Shown one piece after another: positions 1 to 8,995 of a stretch of DNA of 63,923 nt (position 1 is its first letter; each line of letters starts with the position of its first letter). Source of the DNA: an uncultured Alphaproteobacteria bacterium (GTDB lineage Bacteria > Pseudomonadota > Alphaproteobacteria > Rhodobacterales > Rhodobacteraceae); contig CACHDI010000009.1 in the NCBI GenBank assembly GCA_902578545.1, positions 1 to 63,923 of the forward strand, in the 5' to 3' direction. The notes beneath the pieces were generated by a model. The model ran no database searches, was not told the DNA's origin, and saw only the letters and a program-made list of their open reading frames with translations. The translations under genes were made by a program, and so were the position numbers.

Positions 1-237
1 TTTATCTTCAATTTTTCTTATTAATTGTATTGATTTTTTTGATGGAAAAGTTGTGTAAATATTACCGATTAAACAATTACCCTGAAACAATCTAAAGCCT
101 AAATCATTATAAAAAAATGTATCACTTTTTTTAGATACCAAAACTGATTTCGGAAAAGAATATTTAATATTATTATTTTTATAACTATAACTTCCTAAAA
201 TATAAGTAGGAACTATCAATGTAAAAAAAAAACTAAT
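1..237 (-). CDS. Partial hypothetical protein, runs off the left edge
   Basis: An open frame of 79 codons on the minus strand reads without a stop from about 237 to base 1. It is preceded by an in-frame TAA and lies just downstream of the DUF2470 gene. The predicted N-terminus is hydrophobic, rich in Phe, Ile and Leu and ending near a Gly-Ser-Tyr, which looks like a signal peptide or membrane anchor. Polar, lysine-rich sequence follows. No ATG occurs near the start: an ATT at 235-237 or a TTG about 18 bases further in are the candidates, and neither has a clear ribosome binding site. I recognise no family, so coding status is only moderately likely. Confidence 0.35.
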   Translation of the reverse strand, partial: MSFFFTLIVPTYILGSYSYKNNNIKYSFPKSVLVSKKSDTFFYNDLGFRLFQGNCLIGNIYTTFPSKKSIQLIRKIEDK

Positions 238-254
238 AAATAAATTTTATACAA

Positions 255-548
255 TTAGTCACTCTTATTTTTTCCAGGTTCGAAATTTCTATACTTTTTT
301 GCTTGTTTTATTAATTCATCTTTATACTCAGATGTGGTGTTACAACTTTTTTCAAATTTTATAAAATATGTCTCATTACAAGATAAAACGTAATATCCAT
401 TCACATCTAAACTCTTCATTTTTGCTTCAGGATCTTTGATTCCATGTTGAGCATTTAAAGTTGAGACAATAGAATTAGAGTGATCACTATTCATATGTTG
501 AATAATAACTTGTTCGTTATTAATCCACTCTGGTTTTTTTTTATTCAT
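255..548 (-). CDS. DUF2470 (HugZ C-terminal-like) small protein
   Basis: This 97-aa protein matches the DUF2470 domain, which in larger proteins follows a pyridoxamine-phosphate-oxidase-like barrel and is linked to heme utilisation. The visible hallmark is an N-terminal helix with the pattern HMNxDH at about residues 18-23, followed by the hydrophobic strands typical of the family. Here the domain stands alone, without the flavin-barrel half. An ATG at 548 is preferred over a TTG six bases upstream. The gene lies 18 bases downstream of a 45-aa membrane protein on the same strand and is probably co-transcribed with it. Heme or iron handling is a family-based guess; nothing here proves it. Confidence 0.7.
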   Translation of the reverse strand: MNKKKPEWINNEQVIIQHMNSDHSNSIVSTLNAQHGIKDPEAKMKSLDVNGYYVLSCNETYFIKFEKSCNTTSEYKDELIKQAKKYRNFEPGKNKSD

Positions 549-566
549 TAGCAAAAAAATTGAATT

Positions 567-704
567 TTATTTTTTTGTAAATATTTTCCTGTACTTAGTT
601 CTTTCCCTAGCTTTTAAAAATAAACAAGTATAAAAGCCTAATCCAAAACTTGCGGAAGATAGAGCAACTACAACTAATGAATGCCAAATAAACCAATCAA
701 ACAT
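567..704 (-). CDS. 45-aa single-pass membrane protein
   Basis: The ORF encodes a short N-terminus with several Trp, one hydrophobic segment at about residues 8-30, and a strongly basic tail (KARERTKYRK), which predicts a cytoplasmic C-terminus. A strong Shine-Dalgarno (AAGGGG) lies 7 bases before the ATG, which is good support for a real gene despite its size. The layout resembles small accessory subunits of respiratory or heme-handling complexes (CcmD- or CcoQ-like in outline), but I see no specific family signature. It precedes the DUF2470 gene and is itself preceded by a structured leader. Confidence 0.6.
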   Translation of the reverse strand: MFDWFIWHSLVVVALSSASFGLGFYTCLFLKARERTKYRKIFTKK

Positions 705-810
705 TTTTAATCCCCTTAATCACATTATAAATTTAATACGTAAGAGGGGAAATTAATTAAAGTTGACAACAAACTACTGGCGGAAGAAGAAACCAGTTTA
801 ACTTCCCCTC
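705..810 (-). promoter_or_regulatory. Structured 5' leader of the 45-aa membrane protein gene
   Basis: On the minus strand the RNA begins with GAGGGGAA (810-803), pairs perfectly over 8 bp with UUCCCCUC (751-744), and holds an inner ACUGG/CCAGU stem (797-793 with 780-776). The same UCCCCU (750-745) is also complementary to the ribosome binding site AGGGGA (716-711) of the downstream gene. The two pairings exclude each other, an arrangement seen in translational riboswitches and thermosensors. I could not match it to a named RNA family; a regulatory role is inferred. Confidence 0.45.
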
Positions 811-1126
811 AATCGCTTGCATCTACTAGCTATTTTTTGAAAACAATTAACGATATCCTTATGTTGCTAATAAGTCAATTAATTAAATTTTTAAAAAGTT
901 ATAGAGAGACTTTAAATCAAATTAAAAAAATAAGCCGTAAAAGAAATGAAAAGCCTATCGATATATAAATTTTTGTAATGGAAGGTTTATGATAAAACAT
1001 ATTAAAGTGATTGGTATGTTAAATAAAAATATGACTATGGAAAAATTGAAGCAAGAAGTATGTTAATTCATTTTTTATGAAAATAAATTAAAGAAATTGA
1101 ATTGAATAATAAACATCATAAATCTG
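811..1126. other. Intergenic stretch with no firm gene
   Basis: Between the leader and the SDR gene the sequence is A/T-rich and holds no gene I can support. A 25-codon ORF at 989-1066 on the plus strand starts with ATG just after a GGAAGG, so it has a plausible ribosome binding site, but the peptide resembles no family I know. A plus-strand open frame through about 755-968 is read from no good start codon. Confidence 0.4.
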
Positions 1127-1139
1127 TAGGAGAACTGTG

Positions 1140-1838
1140 ATGATAAAAAAAATTTTAGTAACTGGTGCGAATAGAGGCCTTGGACTTGGGTTGGTAAAAA
1201 AATTTTTGAGAAATAATGAAAAAGTTATTTGTACAACTAGAAATATTTCTAAATCCAAAGAGCTAATATTATGTAAGGAAAAATACAATGATAACCTTGA
1301 GATTTGTGAACTTGACTTACTGGATAAAGATTCACCAAATATTTTATCAAATTTTTTAGGAGATGAGACAATAGATTTATTTATTAATAATGCTGGAGTG
1401 ATTGGACATTCAGCTCAACATTTTAAATCTGTTTCCTCAAATAACTGGTTAGACGTACTTAAAGTAAATTTAATTGCACCTCTTCTGATAACACAATCAA
1501 TAATAAAAAATATAGAGAAAAGCTCAGAAAGAAAAATATATTTTATAAGTTCAAAAGTAGGTTCAATTGAAGATAATAAAAGTGGTGGTATGTATATATA
1601 TAGATCCTCAAAAACTGCTCTTAATCAGGTCGTCAAATCTCTCTCAATAGATCTTAAACCACTTGGAATATCAGTGATATCACTACATCCTGGATGGGTT
1701 AGAACAGAAATGGGAGGACCAAATGCACTTATATCAGTAGAGGAAAGTGTGAATGGAATGGTTGATGTCATTTCCAATACCAGTATCATTAATAGTGGAC
1801 AATTTATTAATTATGACGGAACAAGGTTACCATGGTAA
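1140..1838 (+). CDS. Short-chain dehydrogenase/reductase (SDR), C-factor-like
   Basis: A 232-aa classical SDR. The N-terminal Rossmann motif reads TGANRGLG, the structural NNAG lies about residues 85-88, and the catalytic pair is in YRSSK with a Ser in the preceding strand (FISSK). These fix an NAD(P)-dependent oxidoreductase; the substrate cannot be told. Length and the C-terminal PGWVRTEMGG segment resemble the CsgA/C-factor-like subgroup. ATG at 1140 is chosen over a GTG three bases earlier because AGGAG lies 8 bases before it. It stands alone, convergent with ppk2. Confidence 0.85.
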   Translation: MIKKILVTGANRGLGLGLVKKFLRNNEKVICTTRNISKSKELILCKEKYNDNLEICELDLLDKDSPNILSNFLGDETIDLFINNAGVIGHSAQHFKSVSSNNWLDVLKVNLIAPLLITQSIIKNIEKSSERKIYFISSKVGSIEDNKSGGMYIYRSSKTALNQVVKSLSIDLKPLGISVISLHPGWVRTEMGGPNALISVEESVNGMVDVISNTSIINSGQFINYDGTRLPW

Positions 1839-1878
1839 AATTTAAATCTTGGTTTCTTAACAATATAACATAATTTCC

Positions 1879-2691
1879 TTACCAAATTCTTGGAACAAAT
1901 TTCTGGGTATCAATTGGTGGTCTAGATAATTTTTTAATTTTTCTTCTTGTAGGTAATTTCACCTTTGTCTTTTTGAAATCAGAATACTCGAATTGGCTTA
2001 GTAAATGTTCTATACAGTTAAGTCTTGCTCGTTTTTTTTCTTCACCATCAACAACCCACCAAGGACTTCTATCTGTATCAGTATGCTCAAACATTAAATC
2101 TTTTGCTTTACTATATTCAACCCATTTATTTCTAGACTCTAAATCCATGGGACTTAATTTCCAGTTTTTCAATGGATTGCTTGCTCTCTCTTGAAACCTT
2201 TTTTCTTGTTCATCATCACTTACTGAAAACCAATATTTGATTAATTTTATACCATCTTGGATCAATAAATTTTCAAAAATTGGACATGAAGATAAAAAAT
2301 TATTGTATTGAGCTTCAGAACAAAAGCCCATAACTCTTTCAACCCCAGCTCTGTTATACCAACTTCTATCAAAAATTACTATCTCACCAGCTGTTGGTAG
2401 GTGCTGGATATATCTTTGAAAATACCATTGACCTTTCTCTCGTTCAGTTGGTGTACCTAATGCAACAACCTTACAAAGTCTTGGATTAAGAGGTGATATT
2501 ATCCGGGAAATCGCACCACCTTTACCAGCTGCATCTCTACCTTCAAAAATTATGGCAACCCTTTTGCCAGTTTTCTTGACCCATTCTTGTAATTTTATTA
2601 ACTCAAAATGAAGTCTTTGCAATTCACTTTCATAATGTTCTTTAGAAAGTTTTTTTAAATTATTTTTCTTAATTTTTAATTTTTTACTCAT
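1879..2691 (-). CDS. ppk2: Polyphosphate kinase 2 (PPK2 family)
   Basis: A 270-aa one-domain PPK2. It moves phosphate between polyphosphate and nucleotides in the cytoplasm, and this class usually favours making (d)NTP from NDP with polyphosphate. The Walker A loop GRDAAGKGG is at residues 51-59, the Walker B region reads IVIFDRSWYNR, and the lid segment with several Arg follows. Length fits class I enzymes. A good AAGGA ribosome binding site precedes ATG at 2691. It is divergent from an unknown gene and close to dps, which suits a starvation or stress neighbourhood, although no shared operon exists. Confidence 0.92.
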   Translation of the reverse strand: MSKKLKIKKNNLKKLSKEHYESELQRLHFELIKLQEWVKKTGKRVAIIFEGRDAAGKGGAISRIISPLNPRLCKVVALGTPTEREKGQWYFQRYIQHLPTAGEIVIFDRSWYNRAGVERVMGFCSEAQYNNFLSSCPIFENLLIQDGIKLIKYWFSVSDDEQEKRFQERASNPLKNWKLSPMDLESRNKWVEYSKAKDLMFEHTDTDRSPWWVVDGEEKKRARLNCIEHLLSQFEYSDFKKTKVKLPTRRKIKKLSRPPIDTQKFVPRIW

Positions 2692-2886
2692 TTGATCATC
2701 CTTATATAGGTCAGTACTTAAAGAGCAGATGAATGTTATATTAGAATCTGATATGAATGTGAGGGTACTTTATAAATAAAAAAAAATTCAAGATAATTTT
2801 AAAAATTTTTAAAAATAATTTATTTAAAAAGTTGTTTGATGAATTTTAAATGAAATACTATATTATGTATCGGGGGAAAATTTAGT

Positions 2887-3315
2887 ATGTATTTATCAGA
2901 TAAATATACAAAAAAAATTGAATCAAAGAATGATTTTTCTGGGGACCAGGATATTGTTAATGTAATAAATAAGTTACGGTTCCTAATGATAGGATGTAGA
3001 AAAGATGCAAGATTAAGCATAGATGAAGCTTGTAAACTAATACAAATAGACAAAAAAACGTCTGCTCATTACTTTGCCCACAATATTTTGAGAACTCTTG
3101 AAGAAGTTATTGGAAAAAAACCTGTTTTTAGAAACCCAGGAGAAAAAAATCTTAGTTTTGATGAACAATGGATTGCCAGCCTAATAACTTCTTATAAAAT
3201 AAATGACCAAACAAGTATTAAATTTTTAATTAAAAGTAGGGTAGAAAACTTAAGTAAGAGATCTTATATATTTTTTCTAATGGATGGACTAGTAAAAGAC
3301 CTAGGTTCTTTATAG
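2887..3315 (+). CDS. Conserved-looking hypothetical protein, 142 aa
   Basis: I do not recognise this protein. It is soluble and mostly helical by composition, with a segment near residues 40-60 (DEACKLIQIDKKTSAHY) that could be a helix-turn-helix or simply helical. A C-terminal part contains FDEQWIASLI, a pattern seen in uncharacterised alphaproteobacterial proteins. A GGGGGA stretch lies 9 bases before the ATG. The stop is 19 bases before dps, so the two genes are probably one transcript and the protein may share a stress or stationary-phase role; that is inference from position only. Confidence 0.75.
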   Translation: MYLSDKYTKKIESKNDFSGDQDIVNVINKLRFLMIGCRKDARLSIDEACKLIQIDKKTSAHYFAHNILRTLEEVIGKKPVFRNPGEKNLSFDEQWIASLITSYKINDQTSIKFLIKSRVENLSKRSYIFFLMDGLVKDLGSL

Positions 3316-3334
3316 CAATGGAAGGATAAGCCAA

Positions 3335-3805
3335 ATGGGACAAACAGAAAGAATTTTAAGTGTTGATTCAAAAAATGCAATATCTGAAGCATTAAATCAA
3401 AGTATTTCAGAATTGGTTGTAACAACTATGATGGCGCAAAATTTTCACTGGAATGTTACAGGAATGGCTTTTGGACCTCTCCATGAATTATTTCAAAAAA
3501 TTTATGAAGACCACTTTGAAGCCCAAGATGAACTAGCAGAAAGAATAAAAGCTATTGGTGGTCATGCTAATGGAATGCTTAGCAAAATGGTTTCTGAATC
3601 AAAAGTTTTAGAAAGTGATGGCAAAATCTCTGATAAAGAAATGATTAAGTTATTGGCTGATGCTGAAACTACAGTAGCCTCTACATTAAGTGGTGTTGCA
3701 GCTATTGCTGAAAAAAGTGGTGATCTACTAACTCAAGACCTTGCTATAACTAGAGGACAAGTACACGAAAAATTTGCTTGGTTACTTAACTCCCACATCA
3801 GATAA
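3335..3805 (+). CDS. dps: Dps-family ferritin-like DNA-protection protein
   Basis: A 156-aa Dps/ferritin-like protein: a four-helix bundle that oxidises and stores iron and shields DNA as a dodecamer. The ferroxidase residues fall at Dps spacing: His38 (NFHWNV), His50 (LHELF), Asp65 and Glu69 (DELAER). The Asp usually four residues after the second His is a Gln here, as in some subgroups. AAGGATAAG precedes the ATG. It follows the unknown 142-aa gene by 19 bases. Its last 24 bases overlap the convergent DUF1289 gene. Confidence 0.92.
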   Translation: MGQTERILSVDSKNAISEALNQSISELVVTTMMAQNFHWNVTGMAFGPLHELFQKIYEDHFEAQDELAERIKAIGGHANGMLSKMVSESKVLESDGKISDKEMIKLLADAETTVASTLSGVAAIAEKSGDLLTQDLAITRGQVHEKFAWLLNSHIR

Positions 3806-4042
3806 AAGGTTTTTTAAAGTTAAGCCTTTCTTAATACATTTCTTCTCATATACTTTTTCCCAGTGTTTGAACTTACCCAAAAATGTTTGCTGATTGATTA
3901 TAAAATTGAGGAAGTCTTTTTTTTGGTTTATGGTAGATAGTTTTTTAAAAGTCTTCTTTTGTATCTTTGTCATAGAGCATCCTATACAATGATTTTTGTA
4001 TTTATATTTACAAACATCTATACAAGGACTTGGAATTTTCAT
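3782..4042 (-). CDS. DUF1289 family protein
   Basis: An 86-aa protein whose N-terminus shows the DUF1289 pattern: PSPCIDVCKY, then CIGCSMT, giving four closely spaced cysteines likely to bind a metal. The rest is lysine-rich and helical. The family is common in proteobacteria and its function is unknown. The coding sequence overlaps the 3' end of dps by 24 bases on the opposite strand, so the two mRNAs would be complementary there. Confidence 0.82.
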   Translation of the reverse strand: MKIPSPCIDVCKYKYKNHCIGCSMTKIQKKTFKKLSTINQKKDFLNFIINQQTFLGKFKHWEKVYEKKCIKKGLTLKNLLSDVGVK

Positions 4043-4123
4043 TACATTAATTGATAAATTTCAAATTTATATTTTACATACTTTTATAGAAGTTGATTTG
4101 AAATGTGAGATTAAATAGTTTAT

Positions 4124-5125
4124 TTATAATAATGCCCCCATAGCAACTGCGGTATCAGCCATTCTATTAGAAAATCCCCACTCATTGTCATACCAAGACA
4201 AAATTCTAGACATTCCAGATGGTAATACCTTGGTCTGTTGTGCAGCAAAAGTCGATGATTCTGAAGAATGATTAAAATCTATAGAAACGAGCGAGTTTTC
4301 GTCGTAACCTAAAATTCCCTTTAGATTTCCATGTGCAGCTTCTTTTATTGCTTTATTAATTTCATCAACTGTAGCTGGTTTGTCTGTCATAAATTTTAAA
4401 TCAACACATGAAACATTAGGAGTGGGTACTCTAATTGCAGCACCATCCATTTTACCTTCAAGTTCTGGCATTACTAATGATACAGCTTTTGCTGCACCAG
4501 TAGAAGTTGGAATCATACTTAATGAAGCAGCTCTTGCTCTGTAATGATCTTTGTGCATAGTATCTAATGAAGGTTGATCACCTGTGTAGCTATGAATTGT
4601 CGTCATATATCCCGTTTTTATGCCAAAATTATCTTGTAAAACTTTAGCGACAGGTGCTAGGCAATTAGTAGTACATGATGCATTAGAAACAATGATGTGA
4701 TCTGAATTTAGACTTTCATGATTAACACCAAATACAACAGTTTTATCAGCACCGTTAGAAGGAGCAGAAACCAAAACTCTTTTCGAACCATTTTTAAGAT
4801 GAAGTGAAGCTTTCTCTTTATCTGTGAAAATTCCTGTACATTCTAAAGCAATGTCAACTTCATTCCATGGCAGATTTGAAGGATCTCTTTCAGCTGAAAC
4901 ATTAATAAGACCAGAACCCACATCAATTTTTCCATCAACAACTTTAACTTTTCCTGGAAATCTTCCATGAATACTATCAAACTTTAGAAGATGTGCATTA
5001 GTTTCAACTGGACCAAGGTCATTAATTCCAACTACCTTAATATCAGTTCGTCCAGACTCTAAAATAGCCCTAAGGACATTTCTGCCAATTCGGCCAAACC
5101 CGTTTATACCAACTTTAATAGTCAT
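4124..5125 (-). CDS. gapA: Glyceraldehyde-3-phosphate dehydrogenase, type I
   Basis: A 333-aa NAD-dependent GAPDH interconverting glyceraldehyde 3-phosphate and 1,3-bisphosphoglycerate. The N-terminal dinucleotide motif is INGFGRIGRN, and the catalytic Cys is in SNASCTTNCLAP with the usual downstream His (TIHSYTGDQ). Full length for the family. Two ATGs are adjacent; the second is chosen because GGAGG is then 5 bases away. It follows the gamma-glutamylputrescine oxidase gene by about 80 bases on the same strand but is a central-metabolism gene and may have its own promoter. Confidence 0.96.
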   Translation of the reverse strand: MTIKVGINGFGRIGRNVLRAILESGRTDIKVVGINDLGPVETNAHLLKFDSIHGRFPGKVKVVDGKIDVGSGLINVSAERDPSNLPWNEVDIALECTGIFTDKEKASLHLKNGSKRVLVSAPSNGADKTVVFGVNHESLNSDHIIVSNASCTTNCLAPVAKVLQDNFGIKTGYMTTIHSYTGDQPSLDTMHKDHYRARAASLSMIPTSTGAAKAVSLVMPELEGKMDGAAIRVPTPNVSCVDLKFMTDKPATVDEINKAIKEAAHGNLKGILGYDENSLVSIDFNHSSESSTFAAQQTKVLPSGMSRILSWYDNEWGFSNRMADTAVAMGALL

Positions 5126-5205
5126 CATTGCCTCCAGAAATTTTTATATAAGCCTTACGACGAATTTCCATTTAAAGTCAACATTTGTTGACCAAAATTT
5201 ATTTT

Positions 5206-6522
5206 TTAACTCAATCTATCCCTTAGAGAATACCACAACATACCTAGTACTAACATTGGCCATTGTAAACTCGAATTTCCTGGAAAAGGTTTTGCTGGAA
5301 TTTTATTCATAAAATCAAATCTTTTAGAATTCCCATTTATTAGTTCAGCAATAATTTTTCCCGATAAAACAGATAATGCTACTCCATGACCAGAATATCC
5401 AGAAACTGAGAAAGCATTTTGTTTGATTTTTGCAAAATAAGGAAGCCTACTTCTTGTTACTGCCAAAGTACCACCCCAAACAAAGTCTATTTGTGTGTTT
5501 TCAAGTTGTGGATAAACTTTAATCATTCTCTTTCTGACTAATTTTTTGATAGCTTTTGGGAATTTATATGTATAATTTTCACCACCACCAAAGATTAATC
5601 TTTTATCTGGAGAAGGTCGAAAATAGTTTGGTACAAATTTATCATCTGCCACTGCATAGTTATTTTTAAAAAAAGAATCTAATAATTTTTTTTCAAGGAT
5701 TTCAGTTGCTAAAATAAAATTATTTATTGGCATAACTTTTTTAGAAATTTTTGGTTCTAAATTTCCTAAATATCCATTACAAGAAAATAAAAGATTTTCA
5801 CATTTGACCTGATAACCATTATCGAGGAATATAGTGTTTTTTATTCCATATTTTACTTTTATTACGCAAGATTTTTCAAAAATTTTTACTCTTTTTTTAA
5901 CTGCAGCAATACTTAAACCTATTGCAAATTTTAAAGGGTTCAAATGCCCTGCTCCTAAATCCAAATAACCTGCGGCATAAAAATTTGTATCTAAAGTTTT
6001 TGAAAGATCTGTAGAATTTAATATTTCAAGTTTATTATAGTTATATTTTTGTTTGAGCAATTCAACTTCATTGAATAATTGCGAAACATTATCTTTATTC
6101 ACAGTTGTATTAATAATTCCAGAACAAAAATCGCATTCTATGTCATGTTGTTTTATACGGGATATTACTTCTTGTTTTGCAGCTTCTGAAATTTCCCAAA
6201 AGGTTTTAGCTTGATCAAATCCAAAGTGTTTTTCTAATTTATTTTGATCCCATCTTTGTCCTGAACCAACTTGACCACCATTTCGTCCTGATGCTCCAAA
6301 CCCCACCCTATTTGCTTCTAAAATTACAACTTCATATCCTAATTCGGCTAAAGACAACCCAGCAGAGAGTCCTGTATAGCCTGCACCAATAATACATATT
6401 TGACAGATCATGTCTTTTTTTACAGAAGTATAATTTGTCTTTTTTTTAATTGAATGAGTATAAAGGCTATTTGGAAGCTCACCTTCTGGATCATTTATTT
6501 TTAATAAGTCCATATTAAACAT
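5206..6522 (-). CDS. puuB: FAD-dependent amine oxidase, gamma-glutamylputrescine oxidase-like
   Basis: A 438-aa DAO-family flavoprotein. The FAD-binding GAGYTG is at residues 46-51, followed by GASGRNGGQVGSGQR, and a C-terminal GYSGHG that closes the FAD site. In the Puu pathway this enzyme oxidises gamma-glutamylputrescine to the aldehyde, releasing H2O2. The assignment rests on its 8-base overlap with the PuuA-like ligase directly upstream; by sequence alone a related amine or sarcosine-type oxidase would be possible. The next pathway enzymes, PuuC aldehyde dehydrogenase and PuuD hydrolase, are not in this window. Confidence 0.85.
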   Translation of the reverse strand: MFNMDLLKINDPEGELPNSLYTHSIKKKTNYTSVKKDMICQICIIGAGYTGLSAGLSLAELGYEVVILEANRVGFGASGRNGGQVGSGQRWDQNKLEKHFGFDQAKTFWEISEAAKQEVISRIKQHDIECDFCSGIINTTVNKDNVSQLFNEVELLKQKYNYNKLEILNSTDLSKTLDTNFYAAGYLDLGAGHLNPLKFAIGLSIAAVKKRVKIFEKSCVIKVKYGIKNTIFLDNGYQVKCENLLFSCNGYLGNLEPKISKKVMPINNFILATEILEKKLLDSFFKNNYAVADDKFVPNYFRPSPDKRLIFGGGENYTYKFPKAIKKLVRKRMIKVYPQLENTQIDFVWGGTLAVTRSRLPYFAKIKQNAFSVSGYSGHGVALSVLSGKIIAELINGNSKRFDFMNKIPAKPFPGNSSLQWPMLVLGMLWYSLRDRLS

Positions 6523-7876
6523 TCAATAATAAATGTTCTCTTTCCCAAGGACTTATTACTTGTAAAAAAGCCTCAGCTTCATATCTCTTCAAAGATTTGT
6601 AAATTGAACAAAATGATTTTCCTAAAATATTTTCTAATTCAGGAGCCTGATTAAATAATTCCAACCCTTCAATTAAACCTTGAGGTAGTGCCCTAGGCAA
6701 AGAGTAAGCTTCTCCTTGAAGAGCCTCTCTAGGTTTTAATTTTTTCTTAATTCCCAATAAACCTGAAGCTAAGGATGCTGCAATTCCTAAGTAGGGATTA
6801 CAATCCATACCTACTACTCTGTTTTCAATTCTTAAATCGCTTGGTGAAGAAATGGGAATCCTTAAACCAGTTGTTCGATTATCTCGAGCCCATTCAAGGT
6901 TTATTGGTGCTGATCCAGTTGCAACATAACGTCTATAGGAATTTACATAGGGAGCTAATAAACATATAGCTTTAGGAAGATATTCTTGTTGACCAGCCAA
7001 AAAATTATAAAAATACTTGCTAGCCTCTCCTTTTTTATTTGTAAATATATTTTGTTTTGTGTCTATTTCACATATAGATTGGTGAATGTGCATCGCACTA
7101 CCAGGTTCTTCTTGCATAGGTTTTGCCATAAAAGTAGCAAAACAATCCCTTTTAAAAGCTGCTTCTCTTATCATTCTTTTAAAGAAAAAGACTTGATCAG
7201 CTAGTTTGAGAGGATCACCATGAACAAGGTTTATTTCTATTTGACCAGCTCCTCCTTCTTGATTGATAGTGTCAATTTCAAAACCTTGAGCTTCTGCAAA
7301 ATCATAAATATCGTCAATAACTCTTCCATATTCATCCACAGCTGTCATACTGTAAGCCTGGCGAGAAGCAACTTTCCTACCTGTTCTTCCTATCGTTGGT
7401 TCTATTGGCGAACTAGGATCAAGATTTGGTTTGGTAAGATAGAATTCAATCTCTGGCGCTACAATAGGAGCCCATCCTTTATCTTTGTATAAATTGATGA
7501 CTTTTTTAAGCACGTTTCTTGGGACAATATCTATAGGGTTTCCATTTAAGTCATTTACATCACATATTACTTGAACAGTTACGTCATCCGCCCAAGGTGA
7601 AGATACCGCCGTAGATAGATCAGGAGTAAGAACCATATCATTTTCTGTCCATTGATCTGCAATAGGCAAGTCAACATAATCACCAGAAATTGTTTGATAA
7701 AAAATTGACAAAGGCATATATACATTATCTAATTTTTCAAATTTTGATAGAGGCATTGCTTTACCTCTAACAACACCTGCCATATCAGAAATAACACATT
7801 CTATCTCTTCAATTTTTTTGTGCCCTAACCAATTTTGCAGAACCTTTGGAAACTTATTATAAGTTTTTTTTAACAT
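6515..7876 (-). CDS. puuA: Glutamine-synthetase-like gamma-glutamylputrescine synthetase
   Basis: A 453-aa member of the glutamine synthetase fold that ligates glutamate to an amine using ATP. GS active-site segments are visible: PEIEFYL at 141-147, QIEINL at 212-217, FMAKP at 249-253 and the GSAMHIHQS loop at 259-267, then RIENR near the C-terminus. The N-terminal beta-grasp domain is short, as in PuuA/GlnT-type ligases. It lies 9 bases after the agmatinase gene and overlaps puuB by 8 bases, so the three form one operon: agmatine to putrescine, then to gamma-glutamylputrescine, then to the aldehyde. Confidence 0.88.
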   Translation of the reverse strand: MLKKTYNKFPKVLQNWLGHKKIEEIECVISDMAGVVRGKAMPLSKFEKLDNVYMPLSIFYQTISGDYVDLPIADQWTENDMVLTPDLSTAVSSPWADDVTVQVICDVNDLNGNPIDIVPRNVLKKVINLYKDKGWAPIVAPEIEFYLTKPNLDPSSPIEPTIGRTGRKVASRQAYSMTAVDEYGRVIDDIYDFAEAQGFEIDTINQEGGAGQIEINLVHGDPLKLADQVFFFKRMIREAAFKRDCFATFMAKPMQEEPGSAMHIHQSICEIDTKQNIFTNKKGEASKYFYNFLAGQQEYLPKAICLLAPYVNSYRRYVATGSAPINLEWARDNRTTGLRIPISSPSDLRIENRVVGMDCNPYLGIAASLASGLLGIKKKLKPREALQGEAYSLPRALPQGLIEGLELFNQAPELENILGKSFCSIYKSLKRYEAEAFLQVISPWEREHLLLNV

Positions 7877-7885
7877 CTAATTTCT

Positions 7886-8854
7886 TTATATCCGACCAAT
7901 TTTATTTTCTTTAGCTCCATATTTTTTTGCCAAAACACAAAGCCAATCATATGCGATAGTTGCTGCGAGAATTGAAGTAATTTCAGCATGATCATAAGGA
8001 GGAGAGACTTCTACAATATCTAAACCAATTAAGTTACATTCATCCAATCCTCTTATTAGTTCTAAAGCTTGCCAACTGGCTAGTCCACCAGATACTGGTG
8101 TCCCAGTTCCAGGAGCAAAAGCTGGATCTAATCCATCTACATCAAAAGAAATATACATAGGTTTATTTTTGGCTCTTTTTTTTATTATTTCCAAACTTTT
8201 CTGAATGCCATTTTTATGAACCCAGGGTGCAGATAAGATCTCAAAACCGAAATCATCATCATTAAATGTACGAAGGCCAATTTGAGTTGATGAATTTATA
8301 TCAATTAAGCCTTCATTTACTGCTCTAGCAAACATTGTTCCATGATCAATAACATAACCATCATCCTCCCAAGTATCACAATGAGCATCAAATTGTAATA
8401 AACTTATTGGACCATATTTTTCAGCATGGGCTTTAATTAAAGGATAACTAACAAAATGATCACCACCAAAAGTTAACATTTTGCAGTTATTGTTTAAAAT
8501 ATTACTTGCATGATTTGTTATTGTTGACACTATAGTAGCCGGTTTATGGGGAGATATAAAACAATCACCCCAGTCAATAATTTTAAATATTTCTGTAACT
8601 TCAAAACCAAATGGAAAGGATTTAAGTTCTGCTAATTGTGTTGATGCTTCTCTTATAGCTCTAGGCCCAAACCTTGCACCTGGTCTGTTAGTAGTTGCAG
8701 CATCATAAGGCAAACCAGAAATCACAATGTCTGCATTACTTAAATCTCTAGAATATCGTCTCCTCAAAAAACTTATAGCTCCTCCATAAGTCATTTCATT
8801 CCATTTTTGATTACTACTTTCAACTCTGAAAGCTTGATCACCCTTTTTCGTCAT
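7886..8854 (-). CDS. speB: Agmatinase/ureohydrolase family
   Basis: A 322-aa ureohydrolase, cutting urea from a guanidino compound with two Mn ions. All metal ligands are visible: His133 (GGDH), Asp156, His158, Asp160 (DAHCD) and Asp238, Asp240 (FDVDGLDP). Agmatine is the most likely substrate because the next gene is a gamma-glutamylputrescine synthetase, but guanidinobutyrase and other guanidino hydrolases share this sequence pattern. It is the first gene of the speB-puuA-puuB operon and is divergent from the aminotransferase gene across a 140-base gap. Confidence 0.85.
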   Translation of the reverse strand: MTKKGDQAFRVESSNQKWNEMTYGGAISFLRRRYSRDLSNADIVISGLPYDAATTNRPGARFGPRAIREASTQLAELKSFPFGFEVTEIFKIIDWGDCFISPHKPATIVSTITNHASNILNNNCKMLTFGGDHFVSYPLIKAHAEKYGPISLLQFDAHCDTWEDDGYVIDHGTMFARAVNEGLIDINSSTQIGLRTFNDDDFGFEILSAPWVHKNGIQKSLEIIKKRAKNKPMYISFDVDGLDPAFAPGTGTPVSGGLASWQALELIRGLDECNLIGLDIVEVSPPYDHAEITSILAATIAYDWLCVLAKKYGAKENKIGRI

Positions 8855-8995
8855 GGGTTATATATTCCATAGATTTATTCAATAACAAAATTATAAACCA
8901 TTAATTAATAAAAATAACAGATAAGTACAAATCTAATGGACTTTTATCCTATTAACAAGATAAGGTTTATATAGTTATTGAAAGTAAAGGCCAAT

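Noticed and set aside
744-840. Possible tmRNA or 6S RNA because of the hairpin and an Asp-Asn-rich reading frame
   Set aside because: No tRNA-like acceptor or T-arm sequence, no tag ending in Ala-Ala before a stop, and the hairpin is too short for 6S RNA.
6775-7492. Plus-strand ORFs inside puuA
   Set aside because: They are antisense shadows of a conserved gene, with no ribosome binding site or recognisable protein.
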